Positions 8,091-18,583 of a stretch of DNA of 64,000 nucleotides are shown here, in pieces. Below the pieces are notes generated by a model. The model searched no databases, was not told where the DNA came from, and saw nothing but the letters and a program-made list of their open reading frames with translations. The DNA lies in contig NZ_VTZW01000009.1 in the NCBI RefSeq assembly GCF_009728995.1, positions 739,644 through 803,643 on the forward strand. Reading direction: 5' to 3'. Origin of the DNA: Streptomonospora sp. PA3 (lineage in GTDB: Bacteria > Actinomycetota > Actinomycetes > Streptosporangiales > Streptosporangiaceae). The translations under genes and the position numbers were made by a program. How positions within the stretch are numbered: position 1 is the first letter of the stretch; every line of letters starts with the position of its first letter.

Positions 8091-9242
8091 GTGAGTTTGA
8101 TCGACTGGGACGTAGCCGTCAACACCGGAGTCCGACTCGTACGGCCCGGCCCGCAGGTGAGCCTCGCAGACGCCCGGCAGGCCGTGGCGCAGCTGCGCGA
8201 GCTGTCCACCACCGCGCAGGGCCACGTGCGCGAGTTCACCGGTATGGAACCCCTTGAGCCGGCAGGACCAGCGGTCATCGTCGACCGGCCGGGCTGGATC
8301 AAGGCCAACGTCGACGGGTTCCGCGTGGTGCTGGAACCCATCCTCGACCGCCTCGGCGGCGAACGCCTGAGCGGCGGCGCCGCCGGCAACCTCACCACCG
8401 CCGTGGGCTCCCGGGTCACCGGGGTCCAGCTGGGCGCGGTGCTCTCCTACCTCGCCGGGCGGGTGCTCGGCCAGTACGAGCTGTTCCTGCCGCCCGACCC
8501 CGACGGCAGGGCGCCCGCCGGGCGCCTCACCCTGGTCGCTCCCAACATCGTGCACACCGAGCGCGAACTCGACGTCGACCCGCGCGACTTCCGGCTGTGG
8601 GTGTGCCTGCACGAGGAGACCCACCGCACCCAGTTCACCTCCACGCCCTGGCTGCGCGACTACGTCCAGCAGCAGATGCAGGACATGCTGCTGGCCGCCA
8701 ACATCGACGCCGGCGAGCTGCTGAACCGCCTGCGCACGGTGGGCGAGGCCGTGGCCGACGCCATCCGCGGCGGCGACGCCAACCTCATCGAGGCGTTCCA
8801 GACCGAGGAGCAGAGCGAGATCATGGACCGCATCACCGCGGTCATGAGCCTCGCCGAAGGCCACGGCGACTACGTGATGGACGCGGTGGGCCCCGAGGTG
8901 GTGCCCTCCGTCGCCGAGATCCGGCGCCGCTTCCAGCGCCGGCGCGAGGGCGCCAACCGCGTCGACAAGGTCATCCGCCAGCTGCTGGGCATCGACCTGA
9001 AGATGAAGCAGTACGAGGAGGGCGCGGCCTTCGTGCGCACCGTGGTCTCCCAGGTCGGCATGGCCGACTTCAACCGCGTGTGGGAGTCGCCCGAGACCCT
9101 GCCCACCCTCAAGGAGATCCGCAACCCCGAGGCCTGGATCGACCGCGTCGTGCGGCCCGCCGCCCTCCCGCAGGAGTTCGGCGAGCGGCCCGCCGGCCCG
9201 CCGCCCGAGGGCGGGACCCCGGGCGGACCGTCCGGCGAGTGA
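8091..9242 (+). CDS. Zincin_2 family zinc-dependent metalloprotease
   Basis: 383 residues, GTG start with GAAGG upstream. HEETHRTQF near residue 172 is the HExxH zinc site of the actinobacterial Zincin_2 family (formerly DUF2342, associated in annotation with F420-containing genomes). A Glu-rich helical region follows ([13 protein letters not shown]), which should carry the third ligand. There is no signal peptide, so it is cytoplasmic or peripheral; substrate unknown. The C-terminus is Pro/Gly-rich. It lies 25 bp ahead of tilS, so the two are probably co-transcribed, an arrangement conserved in actinobacteria. Confidence 0.9.
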   Translation: MSLIDWDVAVNTGVRLVRPGPQVSLADARQAVAQLRELSTTAQGHVREFTGMEPLEPAGPAVIVDRPGWIKANVDGFRVVLEPILDRLGGERLSGGAAGNLTTAVGSRVTGVQLGAVLSYLAGRVLGQYELFLPPDPDGRAPAGRLTLVAPNIVHTERELDVDPRDFRLWVCLHEETHRTQFTSTPWLRDYVQQQMQDMLLAANIDAGELLNRLRTVGEAVADAIRGGDANLIEAFQTEEQSEIMDRITAVMSLAEGHGDYVMDAVGPEVVPSVAEIRRRFQRRREGANRVDKVIRQLLGIDLKMKQYEEGAAFVRTVVSQVGMADFNRVWESPETLPTLKEIRNPEAWIDRVVRPAALPQEFGERPAGPPPEGGTPGGPSGE

Positions 9243-9267
9243 GCCCCGCCGCGCCGGGGGAGCGGCA

Positions 9268-10302
9268 GTGACCGGTCCCCACCCCGCCGTCGCCGCCGTG
9301 CGGCACGCGGTCCGCGGCGCGCTGTCGGGGCTGGCGCCCGGCTCCCTGGTGCTGGTCGCCTGCAGCGGCGGGGCCGACTCCCTCGCGCTGGCGGGCGCCA
9401 CGGCGTTCGTCGCCCCCCGAGAGGGGCTGCGCGCGGGCGGTCTCACCGTCGACCACGGCCTCCAGGACGGCTCGGCCCGGCGGGCGGCCGAGGTCGCCGC
9501 GACCATGCGCGCCCTGGGACTGGACCCGGCCGAGAGCGCGGCCGTGCGCGTGGGAACCGAGGGCGGGCCCGAGGCGGCCGCCCGCAGCGCCCGCTACACC
9601 GCCCTGGACCGGGCCGCCGAACGGCTCGGTGCCGCCGCCGTCCTCCTCGGCCACACCCGCGACGACCAGGCCGAGACCGTGCTGCTGGGCCTGGCCCGGG
9701 GCTCGGGCGGCCGCTCGCTGGCGGGCATGCCGCCGCACAGCGGCCGCTACCTGCGCCCGCTGCTTCGGCTCTCCCGCGCACAGGTGCACACCGCCTGCGC
9801 GGAGATGGGGCTCAGCGCCTGGGGCGACCCGCACAACGCCGACCCCGCCTACGCGCGCTCGCGCGTGCGCCACAACGTGCTCCCGCTACTGGAGTCGGAG
9901 CTGGGGCCGGGTATCGCCGAGGCACTGGCCCGCACCGCCGACCTGCTGCGCGACGACGCCGACGCGCTCGACGCCTGGATCGAGGAGGTCGAGGGGCGGG
10001 TGCGCGACCGTTCCGGCCCCGGTGTCACCCTGGACGCCGCGGCGCTGGCGGAGCTGCCGCGCGCGGTGCGCACCAGGCTGCTGCGCCGCGCCGCGATCGC
10101 GGCGGGCGCTCCCGCGGGCGCGCTGTTCGCGGTGCACGTCGCCGAGCTGGACCGGCTGGTCGCCGACTGGCGCGGGCAGGCGCACGTCGACCTGCCCGGC
10201 GGCGTCCGCGGATGGCGCCGGGAGGGGCGGATCGGCCTCGGTGCCGGGACCGGCGCCGAAGACGGCGCGCCCGACCGCACGCGGGCCGACGCCGGCGGAT
10301 GA
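9268..10302 (+). CDS. tilS: tRNA(Ile)-lysidine synthase
   Basis: 344 residues, GTG start with GGGGGAG. It attaches lysine to C34 of tRNA-Ile(CAU), changing its codon from AUG to AUA. The PP-loop SGGADS at residues 33-38 binds [12 protein letters not shown] and [20 protein letters not shown] are the other conserved N-type ATP-pyrophosphatase segments. The C-terminal part is shorter than in E. coli TilS, as usual in actinobacteria. It lies between the metalloprotease gene and hpt, a classic neighbourhood. Confidence 0.95.
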   Translation: MTGPHPAVAAVRHAVRGALSGLAPGSLVLVACSGGADSLALAGATAFVAPREGLRAGGLTVDHGLQDGSARRAAEVAATMRALGLDPAESAAVRVGTEGGPEAAARSARYTALDRAAERLGAAAVLLGHTRDDQAETVLLGLARGSGGRSLAGMPPHSGRYLRPLLRLSRAQVHTACAEMGLSAWGDPHNADPAYARSRVRHNVLPLLESELGPGIAEALARTADLLRDDADALDAWIEEVEGRVRDRSGPGVTLDAAALAELPRAVRTRLLRRAAIAAGAPAGALFAVHVAELDRLVADWRGQAHVDLPGGVRGWRREGRIGLGAGTGAEDGAPDRTRADAGG

Positions 10303-10504
10303 TGCGCCGCACACTCGGCCAAGGCCGCGCCCGCCCCCGCGGGCCCCGCTGCGCCGCGTTGCCCGCTCCCCGCGCGTTCGGCGAGCCGGGCGGCCCCTGC
10401 TCCGCAGCGGGATGCGCCAGGGCACCGGCGGGCGGCGCGCTCCGGCACCCGTCTATTCTGGGGACGTTCTGCCAACCCCGACCTGAGCAGCGAGGTCACT
10501 CAGC

Positions 10505-11059
10505 GTGGACGCGAAAGACATGGGCGAGGATCTGGAGAAGGTCCTGGCGACCGAGAGCCAGATCAACGCCAGGCTGGGCGAGATGGCGGCCGAGATCGAC
10601 GCTGACTACGCGGGGCGGGATCTGCTGCTCGTCGGGGTCCTCAAGGGCGCCGTCATGGTGATGGCCGACCTCGCCCGAGCGCTGCACCATCCGTGCGAGA
10701 TGGACTGGATGGCGGTCTCCTCCTACGGGGCCGGCACGACCTCGTCGGGCGTCGTGCGGATCCTCAAGGACCTGGAGATCGACATCAAGGACCGCAACGT
10801 CCTCATCGTCGAGGACGTCATCGACTCCGGGCTGACCCTCTCCTGGCTGGTGGGCAACCTGAAGTCGCGCGGCCCGGAGTCGGTCGAGATCTGCACGATG
10901 GTGCGCAAGCCGCTCGCCTTCGACGTCGACCTGGACGTGCGCTACGTCGGATTCGACCTGCCCAACGAGTTCATCGTCGGCTACGGGCTCGACTACGCCG
11001 AGAAGTACCGCAACCTACCCTTCATCGGCACGCTGGCCGCGCACGTCTACCAGAGCTGA
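10505..11059 (+). CDS. hpt: Hypoxanthine phosphoribosyltransferase
   Basis: 184 residues, GTG start with GCGAGG upstream. It salvages hypoxanthine and guanine to IMP and GMP using [25 protein letters not shown] is the N-terminal PPi loop. [17 protein letters not shown] (about residue 100) is the PRPP-binding signature with the two acidic residues. [29 protein letters not shown] is the conserved C-terminal purine-binding region. It follows tilS by 200 bp. Confidence 0.97.
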   Translation: MDAKDMGEDLEKVLATESQINARLGEMAAEIDADYAGRDLLLVGVLKGAVMVMADLARALHHPCEMDWMAVSSYGAGTTSSGVVRILKDLEIDIKDRNVLIVEDVIDSGLTLSWLVGNLKSRGPESVEICTMVRKPLAFDVDLDVRYVGFDLPNEFIVGYGLDYAEKYRNLPFIGTLAAHVYQS

Positions 11060-11120
11060 CGGGGGACCGGCCGGCGCCCCGCCGCGCCGCGCATCGGGTT
11101 CGAGCCCGGAGGACTTCCGC

Positions 11121-11407
11121 TAGGTCGTGTTCAAGAATGGCGGGGGCGCCGCTTTCCAGGAACCCACCGGGTACCACCCGGGGCGGCCACCATCGAGGCT
11201 GCGGCAATGGGTGCGGTTCGCGTAGCGCGAGCACAGCTTGCCGCCGAGCGCACGCTGAGCTTGTCGGGTGGAGCCGTGCCATGGGTGGCGGTCCTCCGGC
11301 GTAATGGCGCGCCGTGCGCTCGGCGGCAAGCTGGCGCACAGCGCTTCGCGCATCACAGCCCCATTGCCGCAGCCGCCTGTGGTGTCCGGCTTCTTGAACA
11401 GGACGTA
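11121..11407 (+). repeat. MITE-like dispersed element, copy 1 (287 bp)
   Basis: The ends TAGGTCGTGTTCAAGAA and, inverted, TACGTCCTGTTCAAGAA form 17-bp terminal inverted repeats (15/17 identical), both beginning with TA. Inside, long sub-terminal arms are mutually inverted: GGCTGCGGCAATGGG against CCCATTGCCGCAGCC, and GCTTGCCGCCGAGCGCACG against CGTGCGCTCGGCGGCAAGC. Nothing in it encodes a plausible protein. Related copies lie at 23213, 41022 and 62047. Confidence 0.85.
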
Positions 11408-11545
11408 AGGGTGGCGGCCGGAGACGGGCACGCGGGTTCGTGGCCCAGAGGGCTTTCCGTTAGGGGTGGTGGAGGGAGACGGGCAGGCTGGCTCGGGCCC
11501 GGAGGGCTTCCGTTAGGGGTGGTGGAGGGCGACGGGCGGGAACAA
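11408..11545 (+). repeat. Short tandem repeat beside copy 1
   Basis: About three degenerate units of roughly 50-53 bp; the shared core TTCCGTTAGGGGTGGTGGAG occurs at 11455 and 11508. In reverse complement the core resembles the 50-bp units inside copy 3 of the dispersed element (41121-41325). The remaining stretch, 11546-11894, shows no gene and should hold the ftsH promoter. Confidence 0.7.
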
Positions 11546-11894
11546 GCGGCCCTCCCCATACGTTTGAGTCGTGACGGTGTCCACCGTCCGCGAACGCGGG
11601 GGAGCGCGAGTGCACTCGGTGATGAACGGGGTGTACCGTCGATTATCCCGGCGTTGTAGTAGGGAGACTGTGGGAAGGCTGCGACAACACCGCAGGCGAG
11701 CCGCAGCGAATGAAGGAAAACGTGTCCGATAGGTTCCGCTTCCGGCGGCCACATGGGGCTTCTCGGCCAAGCGGTGCGGGTTTGGCATACGGCGCACAGG
11801 CGCCCGCTTCCGGCACCGAGGCCGTGCCGACCCCTGCGGTTTTCGGGGCAAGCCGGCTGGTCAGGAGGGACGGACCCAGCGGGGTTCCGGATAG

Positions 11895-13984
<2,090 letters not shown>

Positions 13985-13988
<4 letters not shown>

Positions 13989-14614
13989 GCGCTGAAGGAC
14001 CCGAGCCCGACACCGACATCCCGCTGGTCGTGCCGGGGCACCACGCGGTCGACCATGCGCGCATCGAGAAGGCGGTCCGGGAGATCCTGCTGGCCATCGG
14101 CGAGGACCCGGACCGCGACGGCCTGCGCGACACCCCCGCCCGGGTCGCCCGGGCCTACGAGGAGCAGTTCGCCGGACTGGGCCAGGAGCCCGAGGACGTG
14201 CTGACCACGGTGTTCGAGGCGGGCCACGAGGAGATGGTGCTCGTCCGCGACATCGAGCTGTACTCCACCTGCGAACACCACCTCGTGCCCTTCTACGGCA
14301 GCGCGCACGTCGGCTACATCCCCAACAGCAAGGGCCAGATCACCGGGCTGTCCAAGATCGCCCGGCTGGTCGACGTCTACGCCCGCCGCCCGCAGGTGCA
14401 GGAGCGGCTGACCACTCAGGTCGCCGACGGCATCATGCGCCACCTGGATCCGCGGGGCGTGATCGTGGTGATCGAGGCCGAGCACCTGTGCATGACGATG
14501 CGCGGGGTGCGCAAGCCGGGCGCGAAGACGGTCACCTCGGCGGTGCGCGGCGACTTCCGCAACCGCGACCGCACCCGCGCCGAGGCGATGAGCCTGATCC
14601 TGGGCAACCACTAG
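13985..14614 (+). CDS. folE: GTP cyclohydrolase I
   Basis: 209 residues. It converts GTP to 7,8-dihydroneopterin triphosphate, the first step of folate synthesis. [20 protein letters not shown] carries the zinc Cys and His ligands. [20 protein letters not shown] and the late [16 protein letters not shown] segment (second Cys ligand) complete the family pattern. The GTG start overlaps the ftsH stop (GTGA), indicating translational coupling. It is the first gene of the folate set folE-folP-NTF2-folB-folK. Confidence 0.97.
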
Positions 14615-14920
14615 CGCTGCCGGATCCGGCACGCGGGAGGCTCCGGCGCCTGCGGCCGTGCACGCCTGGCACCCCCGCGGCGGCGGCTCGCCCGGGCATG
14701 ATCGATCGCAGGTCGGGTCGCCCCCGGAGCCGGGGTTCTCGTAGGCTGATCGCAGGATCCGCCCGTCGGCCGCGGCGGCCCAGGAACGTGAGGGGAAGAG
14801 ACGATCACGGCTATCGAAGCGAACGGGTCCGAGCCGAGGGAGGGCGCCGGAACCGGCCCCGCCCCGCTCCCTTCGGGCCGGGACCTCCCCGGCCTTCCGG
14901 TCCGGCAGCGATGCCTGGTC

Positions 14921-15772
14921 ATGGGCGTCGTCAACGTCACCCCCGACTCCTTCTCCGACGGCGGCGCCTGGTTCGACACCGCCAAGGCGATCGAGCACGG
15001 CGTCCGCCTCGCCGAGGAGGGCGCCGACATCGTCGACGTCGGCGGGGAGTCCACCCGGCCCGGCGCCCAGCGCGTCTCCCGCGAGGAGGAGCTGCGCCGC
15101 GTGGGGCCGGTGGTACGGGAGCTCTCCCGGCAGGGCATCGCCGTCAGCGTCGACACCATGCGCGCCGAGGTCGCCGCCCACGCGGTGGAGGCGGGGGCGC
15201 GGCTGGTCAACGACGTCAGCGGCGGGCTCGCCGACCCCGCCATGGCGCGCCTGCTCGCCAAGACCGGCGTGGCCTACGTGCTGATGCACTGGCGCGGGCA
15301 CAGCCACCTCATGCAGGACCGCGCGCGCTATGCGGACGTGGTCGGCGAGGTCCACGACGAGCTGCGCGACCGCATGGCGGCCATGGTCGACGAAGGCGTC
15401 GACCCGGGCCAGATCGTCCTCGACCCCGGGCTGGGGTTCTCCAAGCTCCCCGAACGCGCCCACAACTGGGCCCTGCTCGCCCATCTGGACCGATTCAACG
15501 ACTTGGGGCGTCCACTCTTGATCGCAGGTTCCCGCAAGCGCTTCCTCGGCCGGCTGCTCAGCGACGCCGACGGCAATCCCCGCGACTTCACCGGCTGCGA
15601 CGACGCCACGGTCGCGCTGACCACGCTCTCCGCGGCCAACGGCGCCTGGTGCGTGCGGGTGCACGACGTGCGGCCCAACGCCGATGCGGTGCGGGTCGCC
15701 GCGGCGTGGCTGTCCGGCGGCTCCCGACTCGACGAAGGGCGCGGCGAACTCATCGGCCGGAGCGGCGTGTGA
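14921..15772 (+). CDS. folP: Dihydropteroate synthase (true start may lie upstream)
   Basis: 283 residues from the first standard start codon (ATG 14921). It joins para-aminobenzoate to the dihydropterin pyrophosphate and is the sulfonamide target. MGVVNVTPDSFSDGGAWF, DVGGESTRPGAQ, NDVSGG, DPGLGFSK and GSRKRFLG are the TIM-barrel substrate loops of the family. The frame stays open upstream with family-like residues (LPGLPVRQRCLV just before the ATG) up to a TGA near 14789, yet contains no ATG, GTG or TTG. The ribosome-binding-site-like AGGGGAAGAG at 14791-14800 precedes an ATC at 14804, suggesting a non-AUG start or a sequence error. Translationally coupled to the next gene. Confidence 0.93.
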   Translation: MGVVNVTPDSFSDGGAWFDTAKAIEHGVRLAEEGADIVDVGGESTRPGAQRVSREEELRRVGPVVRELSRQGIAVSVDTMRAEVAAHAVEAGARLVNDVSGGLADPAMARLLAKTGVAYVLMHWRGHSHLMQDRARYADVVGEVHDELRDRMAAMVDEGVDPGQIVLDPGLGFSKLPERAHNWALLAHLDRFNDLGRPLLIAGSRKRFLGRLLSDADGNPRDFTGCDDATVALTTLSAANGAWCVRVHDVRPNADAVRVAAAWLSGGSRLDEGRGELIGRSGV

Positions 15773-16227
15773 AGTCCCGCCAGGAGGTCATGGAGCGCGT
15801 GGCCGAAGCCAACGCGCAGTTCTACGGCGCCATCGAGAACGGCGACATCGACCTGATGCGCCGCGTGTGGGCCGAGGAGGACGAGGCCCCCGACCTGGTC
15901 TGCGTCAACCCGGGCTGGCCGCTGCTGCGCGGCCGCGCCGAGATCATGCGCGCCTGGGCGCTGATCATGGCCAACGTCCCCTACATCCAGTACGTGCTCA
16001 CCGAGACCCACATCGGCGTCAGCGGCGAGGTGGCCATGGTCACCTGCGAGGAGAACGTGCTCACCGCCGAGGAGGACAACCCCGGATTCGTCGCGGGCGG
16101 CCAGGTGGTGACCACGAACATGTTCGTGCGCACTCCCGAGGGCTGGCGGCTGTGGTCGCACCACGCCTCGCCGGTCCTGCTCGACGACGACGAGGACGGC
16201 GGCGAGCCGGACGGGGACGTGGTGTGA
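15769..16227 (+). CDS. NTF2-like (SnoaL-type) protein embedded in the folate operon
   Basis: 152 residues. The GTG start overlaps the folP stop and its own stop overlaps the folB start, so it is translated with both. The fold is a cone-shaped NTF2/SnoaL type: N-terminal helix with NAQFYGAIENGDIDLMRRVW, then strands LVCVNPGWPLLRGRAEIMRAW, TETHIGVSGEVAMVTCEENV, and TTNMFVRTPEGWRLWSHHAS. The family includes enzymes, binding domains and inert folds, so function is open. The tight coupling suggests a role in pterin or folate chemistry. The acidic C-terminal tail is probably disordered. Confidence 0.9.
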   Translation: MKSRQEVMERVAEANAQFYGAIENGDIDLMRRVWAEEDEAPDLVCVNPGWPLLRGRAEIMRAWALIMANVPYIQYVLTETHIGVSGEVAMVTCEENVLTAEEDNPGFVAGGQVVTTNMFVRTPEGWRLWSHHASPVLLDDDEDGGEPDGDVV

Positions 16228-16595
16228 CCGCGGAGCTGGACCGCATCCGGTTGACCGGCCTGCGCGCCCGCGGCTATCACGGGGTGCTGGAGCACGAGCG
16301 GCGCGACGGCCAGGAGTTCGTCGTCGACGCCGTGCTCGCGCTGGACCTGCGGGCCGCCGGGCGCAGCGACGACCTCGCCGAGACGGTGCACTACGGCGAG
16401 CTCGCCGATCGCCTGGTGGCCGTGGTCGAGGGGGATCCGGTCCGGCTGATCGAGACACTGGCCGAGCGGCTGGCGGCGGTGTGCCTGGCCGAGCGGCGCG
16501 TGCGCCTGGTCGAGGTGACCGTGCACAAGCCCCAGGCGCCGATCCCGCACGCCTTCGACGACGTGTCCGTCACGATCGTTCGCGGCAGCGGGTGA
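16224..16595 (+). CDS. folB: Dihydroneopterin aldolase
   Basis: 123 residues, GTG start overlapping the preceding stop. It cleaves 7,8-dihydroneopterin to 6-hydroxymethyl-7,8-dihydropterin. LTGLRARGYHGVLEHERRDGQ carries the Tyr/Glu pterin-binding residues. DDLAETVHYGELADRLV and VEVTVHKPQAPIPHAFDDVSV (catalytic Lys) complete the family pattern. The length matches the octameric bacterial enzyme. Confidence 0.95.
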   Translation: MTAELDRIRLTGLRARGYHGVLEHERRDGQEFVVDAVLALDLRAAGRSDDLAETVHYGELADRLVAVVEGDPVRLIETLAERLAAVCLAERRVRLVEVTVHKPQAPIPHAFDDVSVTIVRGSG

Positions 16596-16682
16596 TCGGA
16601 TGAGGCGCGCCGAGCCGCCGGCGGGGGCGGCCCCGTTCGGCGGGCGCCGCCCGAGGTACCCGAGAGGCCGAGGGGGTGGGCG

Positions 16683-17198
16683 ATGAACGGACTGATTCCG
16701 CCGCGGCGGGTGGTACTTTCCCTGGGCAGCAACGTGGGCGACCGCATGGGGGCGCTGCAGGGCGCCGTGGACGGGCTGTTCGACGCGCCCGGCCTGGACC
16801 CGGTGTCGCTGTCGCCGGTCTACGAGACCGCGCCCGTGGGCGGACCCGAGCAGGGTCCGTTCCTCAACGCCGTGGTGACCGCCGATACCCGGATGCCCGC
16901 CGACGTGCTGCTGGAGCGGGCGCAGTCGGTGGAGGAGGCGCTGGGACGCGTGCGCGACGTGCGGTGGGGGCCGCGGACCCTGGACGTGGACATCATCGCG
17001 GTCGAAGGGGAGCGCAGCGACGACCCGCGGCTCACCCTTCCGCACCCGCGCGCCCACGAGCGGGCGTTCGTGCTGCGGCCCTGGTCCGACGTCGACCCCG
17101 GTGCCGAGATCCCCGGGCGCGGCGCGGTGCGCGAACTGCTCGCCGGCCTCGCGGACCAGGAGCTGCGCCGCCGTGACGATCTGGTGCTGCGCGTCTGA
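16683..17198 (+). CDS. folK: 6-hydroxymethyl-7,8-dihydropterin pyrophosphokinase
   Basis: 171 residues, ATG with GAGGGGGTGGG upstream. It transfers pyrophosphate from ATP to hydroxymethyl-dihydropterin, making the substrate of FolP. LSLGSNVGDRMGAL, YETAPVGGPEQGPFLNAVV and RWGPRTLDVDII (metal-binding Asp-x-Asp) followed by LPHPRAHERAFVLRPW are the classic HPPK segments. Lies 87 bp downstream of folB, probably in the same operon. Confidence 0.96.
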   Translation: MNGLIPPRRVVLSLGSNVGDRMGALQGAVDGLFDAPGLDPVSLSPVYETAPVGGPEQGPFLNAVVTADTRMPADVLLERAQSVEEALGRVRDVRWGPRTLDVDIIAVEGERSDDPRLTLPHPRAHERAFVLRPWSDVDPGAEIPGRGAVRELLAGLADQELRRRDDLVLRV

Positions 17199-17240
17199 GC
17201 ACCGGGCCGCCGAGCTCTTCGAGCGAGGTCTGTTGAGGTT

Positions 17241-17786
17241 GTGAGGACTGTGTACGACGACAACGAGGACCGGCCCGAGGACTCCGGCGGCGCCGGAGGC
17301 GGTGCGGAGGGCGGTGAGGGCCGCGTCCGGCCGACCGGGTGGCGGATGCCGCTGGTGATCGCCCTGGTGGCGGGCGTGGTGGCCTACCTGGTGATCGACC
17401 GGGTCTACGGCGGCATCCCGATGCTGCCCTGGAGCGCGATCCCCACTCTGCTGCTGCTCGCGGCCGCCGAGGTGATCGCGGCCGTGCAGACCCGGCGCCG
17501 GATCCGGCGGATGCCGGGGACCGTGCCGATCGAGCCGCTGAGCGCCGCCCGGCTGGTGGCGCTGGCCAAGGCCAGCGTGCTGTTCGCGGCGGTGGCCGCG
17601 GGCGGCTTCGCCGGGATGCTGGCCGCTCTGCTGGACCGGCTGCACGCCGTGGACGCCCGCACCGACGCCTTCACCGCGGGCGGGACGCTGCTGTCGGCGC
17701 TGGTGCTGCTGGCCGCCGCGCTCTTCCTGGAGTACTCCTGCCGCGTTCCCGGCGATGAGGATCCGCACGGCCCCAGGACGACGTGA
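17241..17786 (+). CDS. DUF3180 family membrane protein
   Basis: 181 residues, GTG start; a GTG at 17250 is an alternative with better spacing. An acidic Gly-rich N-terminus is followed by four predicted membrane helices: LVIALVAGVVAYLVIDRVYG, IPTLLLLAAAEVIAAVQ, ALAKASVLFAAVAAGGFAGM and LLSALVLLAAALFLEYSCRV. DUF3180 proteins follow folK throughout actinobacteria; function unknown. Conserved position with the two downstream PH-domain proteins suggests a shared membrane process. Confidence 0.85.
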   Translation: MRTVYDDNEDRPEDSGGAGGGAEGGEGRVRPTGWRMPLVIALVAGVVAYLVIDRVYGGIPMLPWSAIPTLLLLAAAEVIAAVQTRRRIRRMPGTVPIEPLSAARLVALAKASVLFAAVAAGGFAGMLAALLDRLHAVDARTDAFTAGGTLLSALVLLAAALFLEYSCRVPGDEDPHGPRTT

Positions 17787-17959
17787 CCGCACCGGCCCCG
17801 CGCGCCGCCGGACCGTCCGGCCGCAGCCGCGCCACGGGCGGTTTCCGGCCGCGTGGGCGGCACGCCGGGAACGTCGGGAAAGCCGGTGCCGTGGCCGGGT
17901 TCGTCCGACCCTGTGCGCGGCGGCGCCGCGGAGTGGCATCGGGATGATTGACTGGAATC

Positions 17960-18580
17960 GTGGACTTTGCCGCGTCTGAGCCAGTCTCTCAGCAAGCCGC
18001 GTCCGGCCCGGGGGAGGACGGGGGGCAGCAGGCCCACCAGGGCGCGTCGCCGGCCGGTGCACCGAGCGGCCGCGGGGAGCGCGCCGCCCGGATTGACGCC
18101 GCCTTCGCCGCGCCGGCGGGCACGTCCTGGACCCGCGTCTCCCCGGCCCTGACCTGGTACCGCAGGCTGGTCATGCTCGCCGTGCTCGTGCCCGTGCTGC
18201 TGCTGGGCGGAGCCGGGCTGTGGGTGATCGGCTGGCCGTGGGCGATCGCCTGGGCCGTCCTGCTCACCGCAGTCGGCGCCGCGGGGTGGTGGGCCGCCCG
18301 CGCCGTGCGCGGCAGCTGGGGCTATGCCGAAGGCGAGACCGACCTCTACTTGACCTACGGACTGATCACCCGCCAGCTCGTGGTGATCCCCTACGGCCGG
18401 ATGCAGGTCGTCGACGTCACCTCCGATCTGCTGGAGCAGGCGCTGGGCATGGCCACGGTGCAGGTGCGCACGGCGGCCACGACCGCCGACACCCGCATCC
18501 CGGGCCTGCGCCTGGACGACGCCGTGCAGCTGCGCGACCGACTGGCGGCGCGCAGCGAGACCTTCTCTACGGGGCTGTGA
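17960..18580 (+). CDS. Membrane PH-domain (bPH_2/YdbS-like) protein
   Basis: About 206 residues from the GTG at 17960; TTG at 17948 is an alternative and neither has a strong ribosome-binding site. A disordered polar N-terminus of 60 residues is followed by two membrane helices (LVMLAVLVPVLLLGGAGLWV, AWAVLLTAVGAAGWWAARAV). A bacterial PH domain follows: DLYLTYGLITRQLVVIPYGRMQVVDVTSDLL...ALGMATVQVRTA. This is the YdbS family, which pairs with a larger YdbT-like partner, here the next gene 3 bp downstream. The two probably form one membrane complex; in Bacillus the pair is linked to resistance to secreted antimicrobial peptides. Confidence 0.85.
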   Translation: MDFAASEPVSQQAASGPGEDGGQQAHQGASPAGAPSGRGERAARIDAAFAAPAGTSWTRVSPALTWYRRLVMLAVLVPVLLLGGAGLWVIGWPWAIAWAVLLTAVGAAGWWAARAVRGSWGYAEGETDLYLTYGLITRQLVVIPYGRMQVVDVTSDLLEQALGMATVQVRTAATTADTRIPGLRLDDAVQLRDRLAARSETFSTGL

Positions 18581-18583
18581 TCC

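Noticed and set aside
11088-11112. tRNA-like T-arm (GGGTTCGAGCCC) near 11097
   Set aside because: No matching acceptor, D or anticodon stems upstream; the phrase belongs to the repeat-rich gap after hpt.
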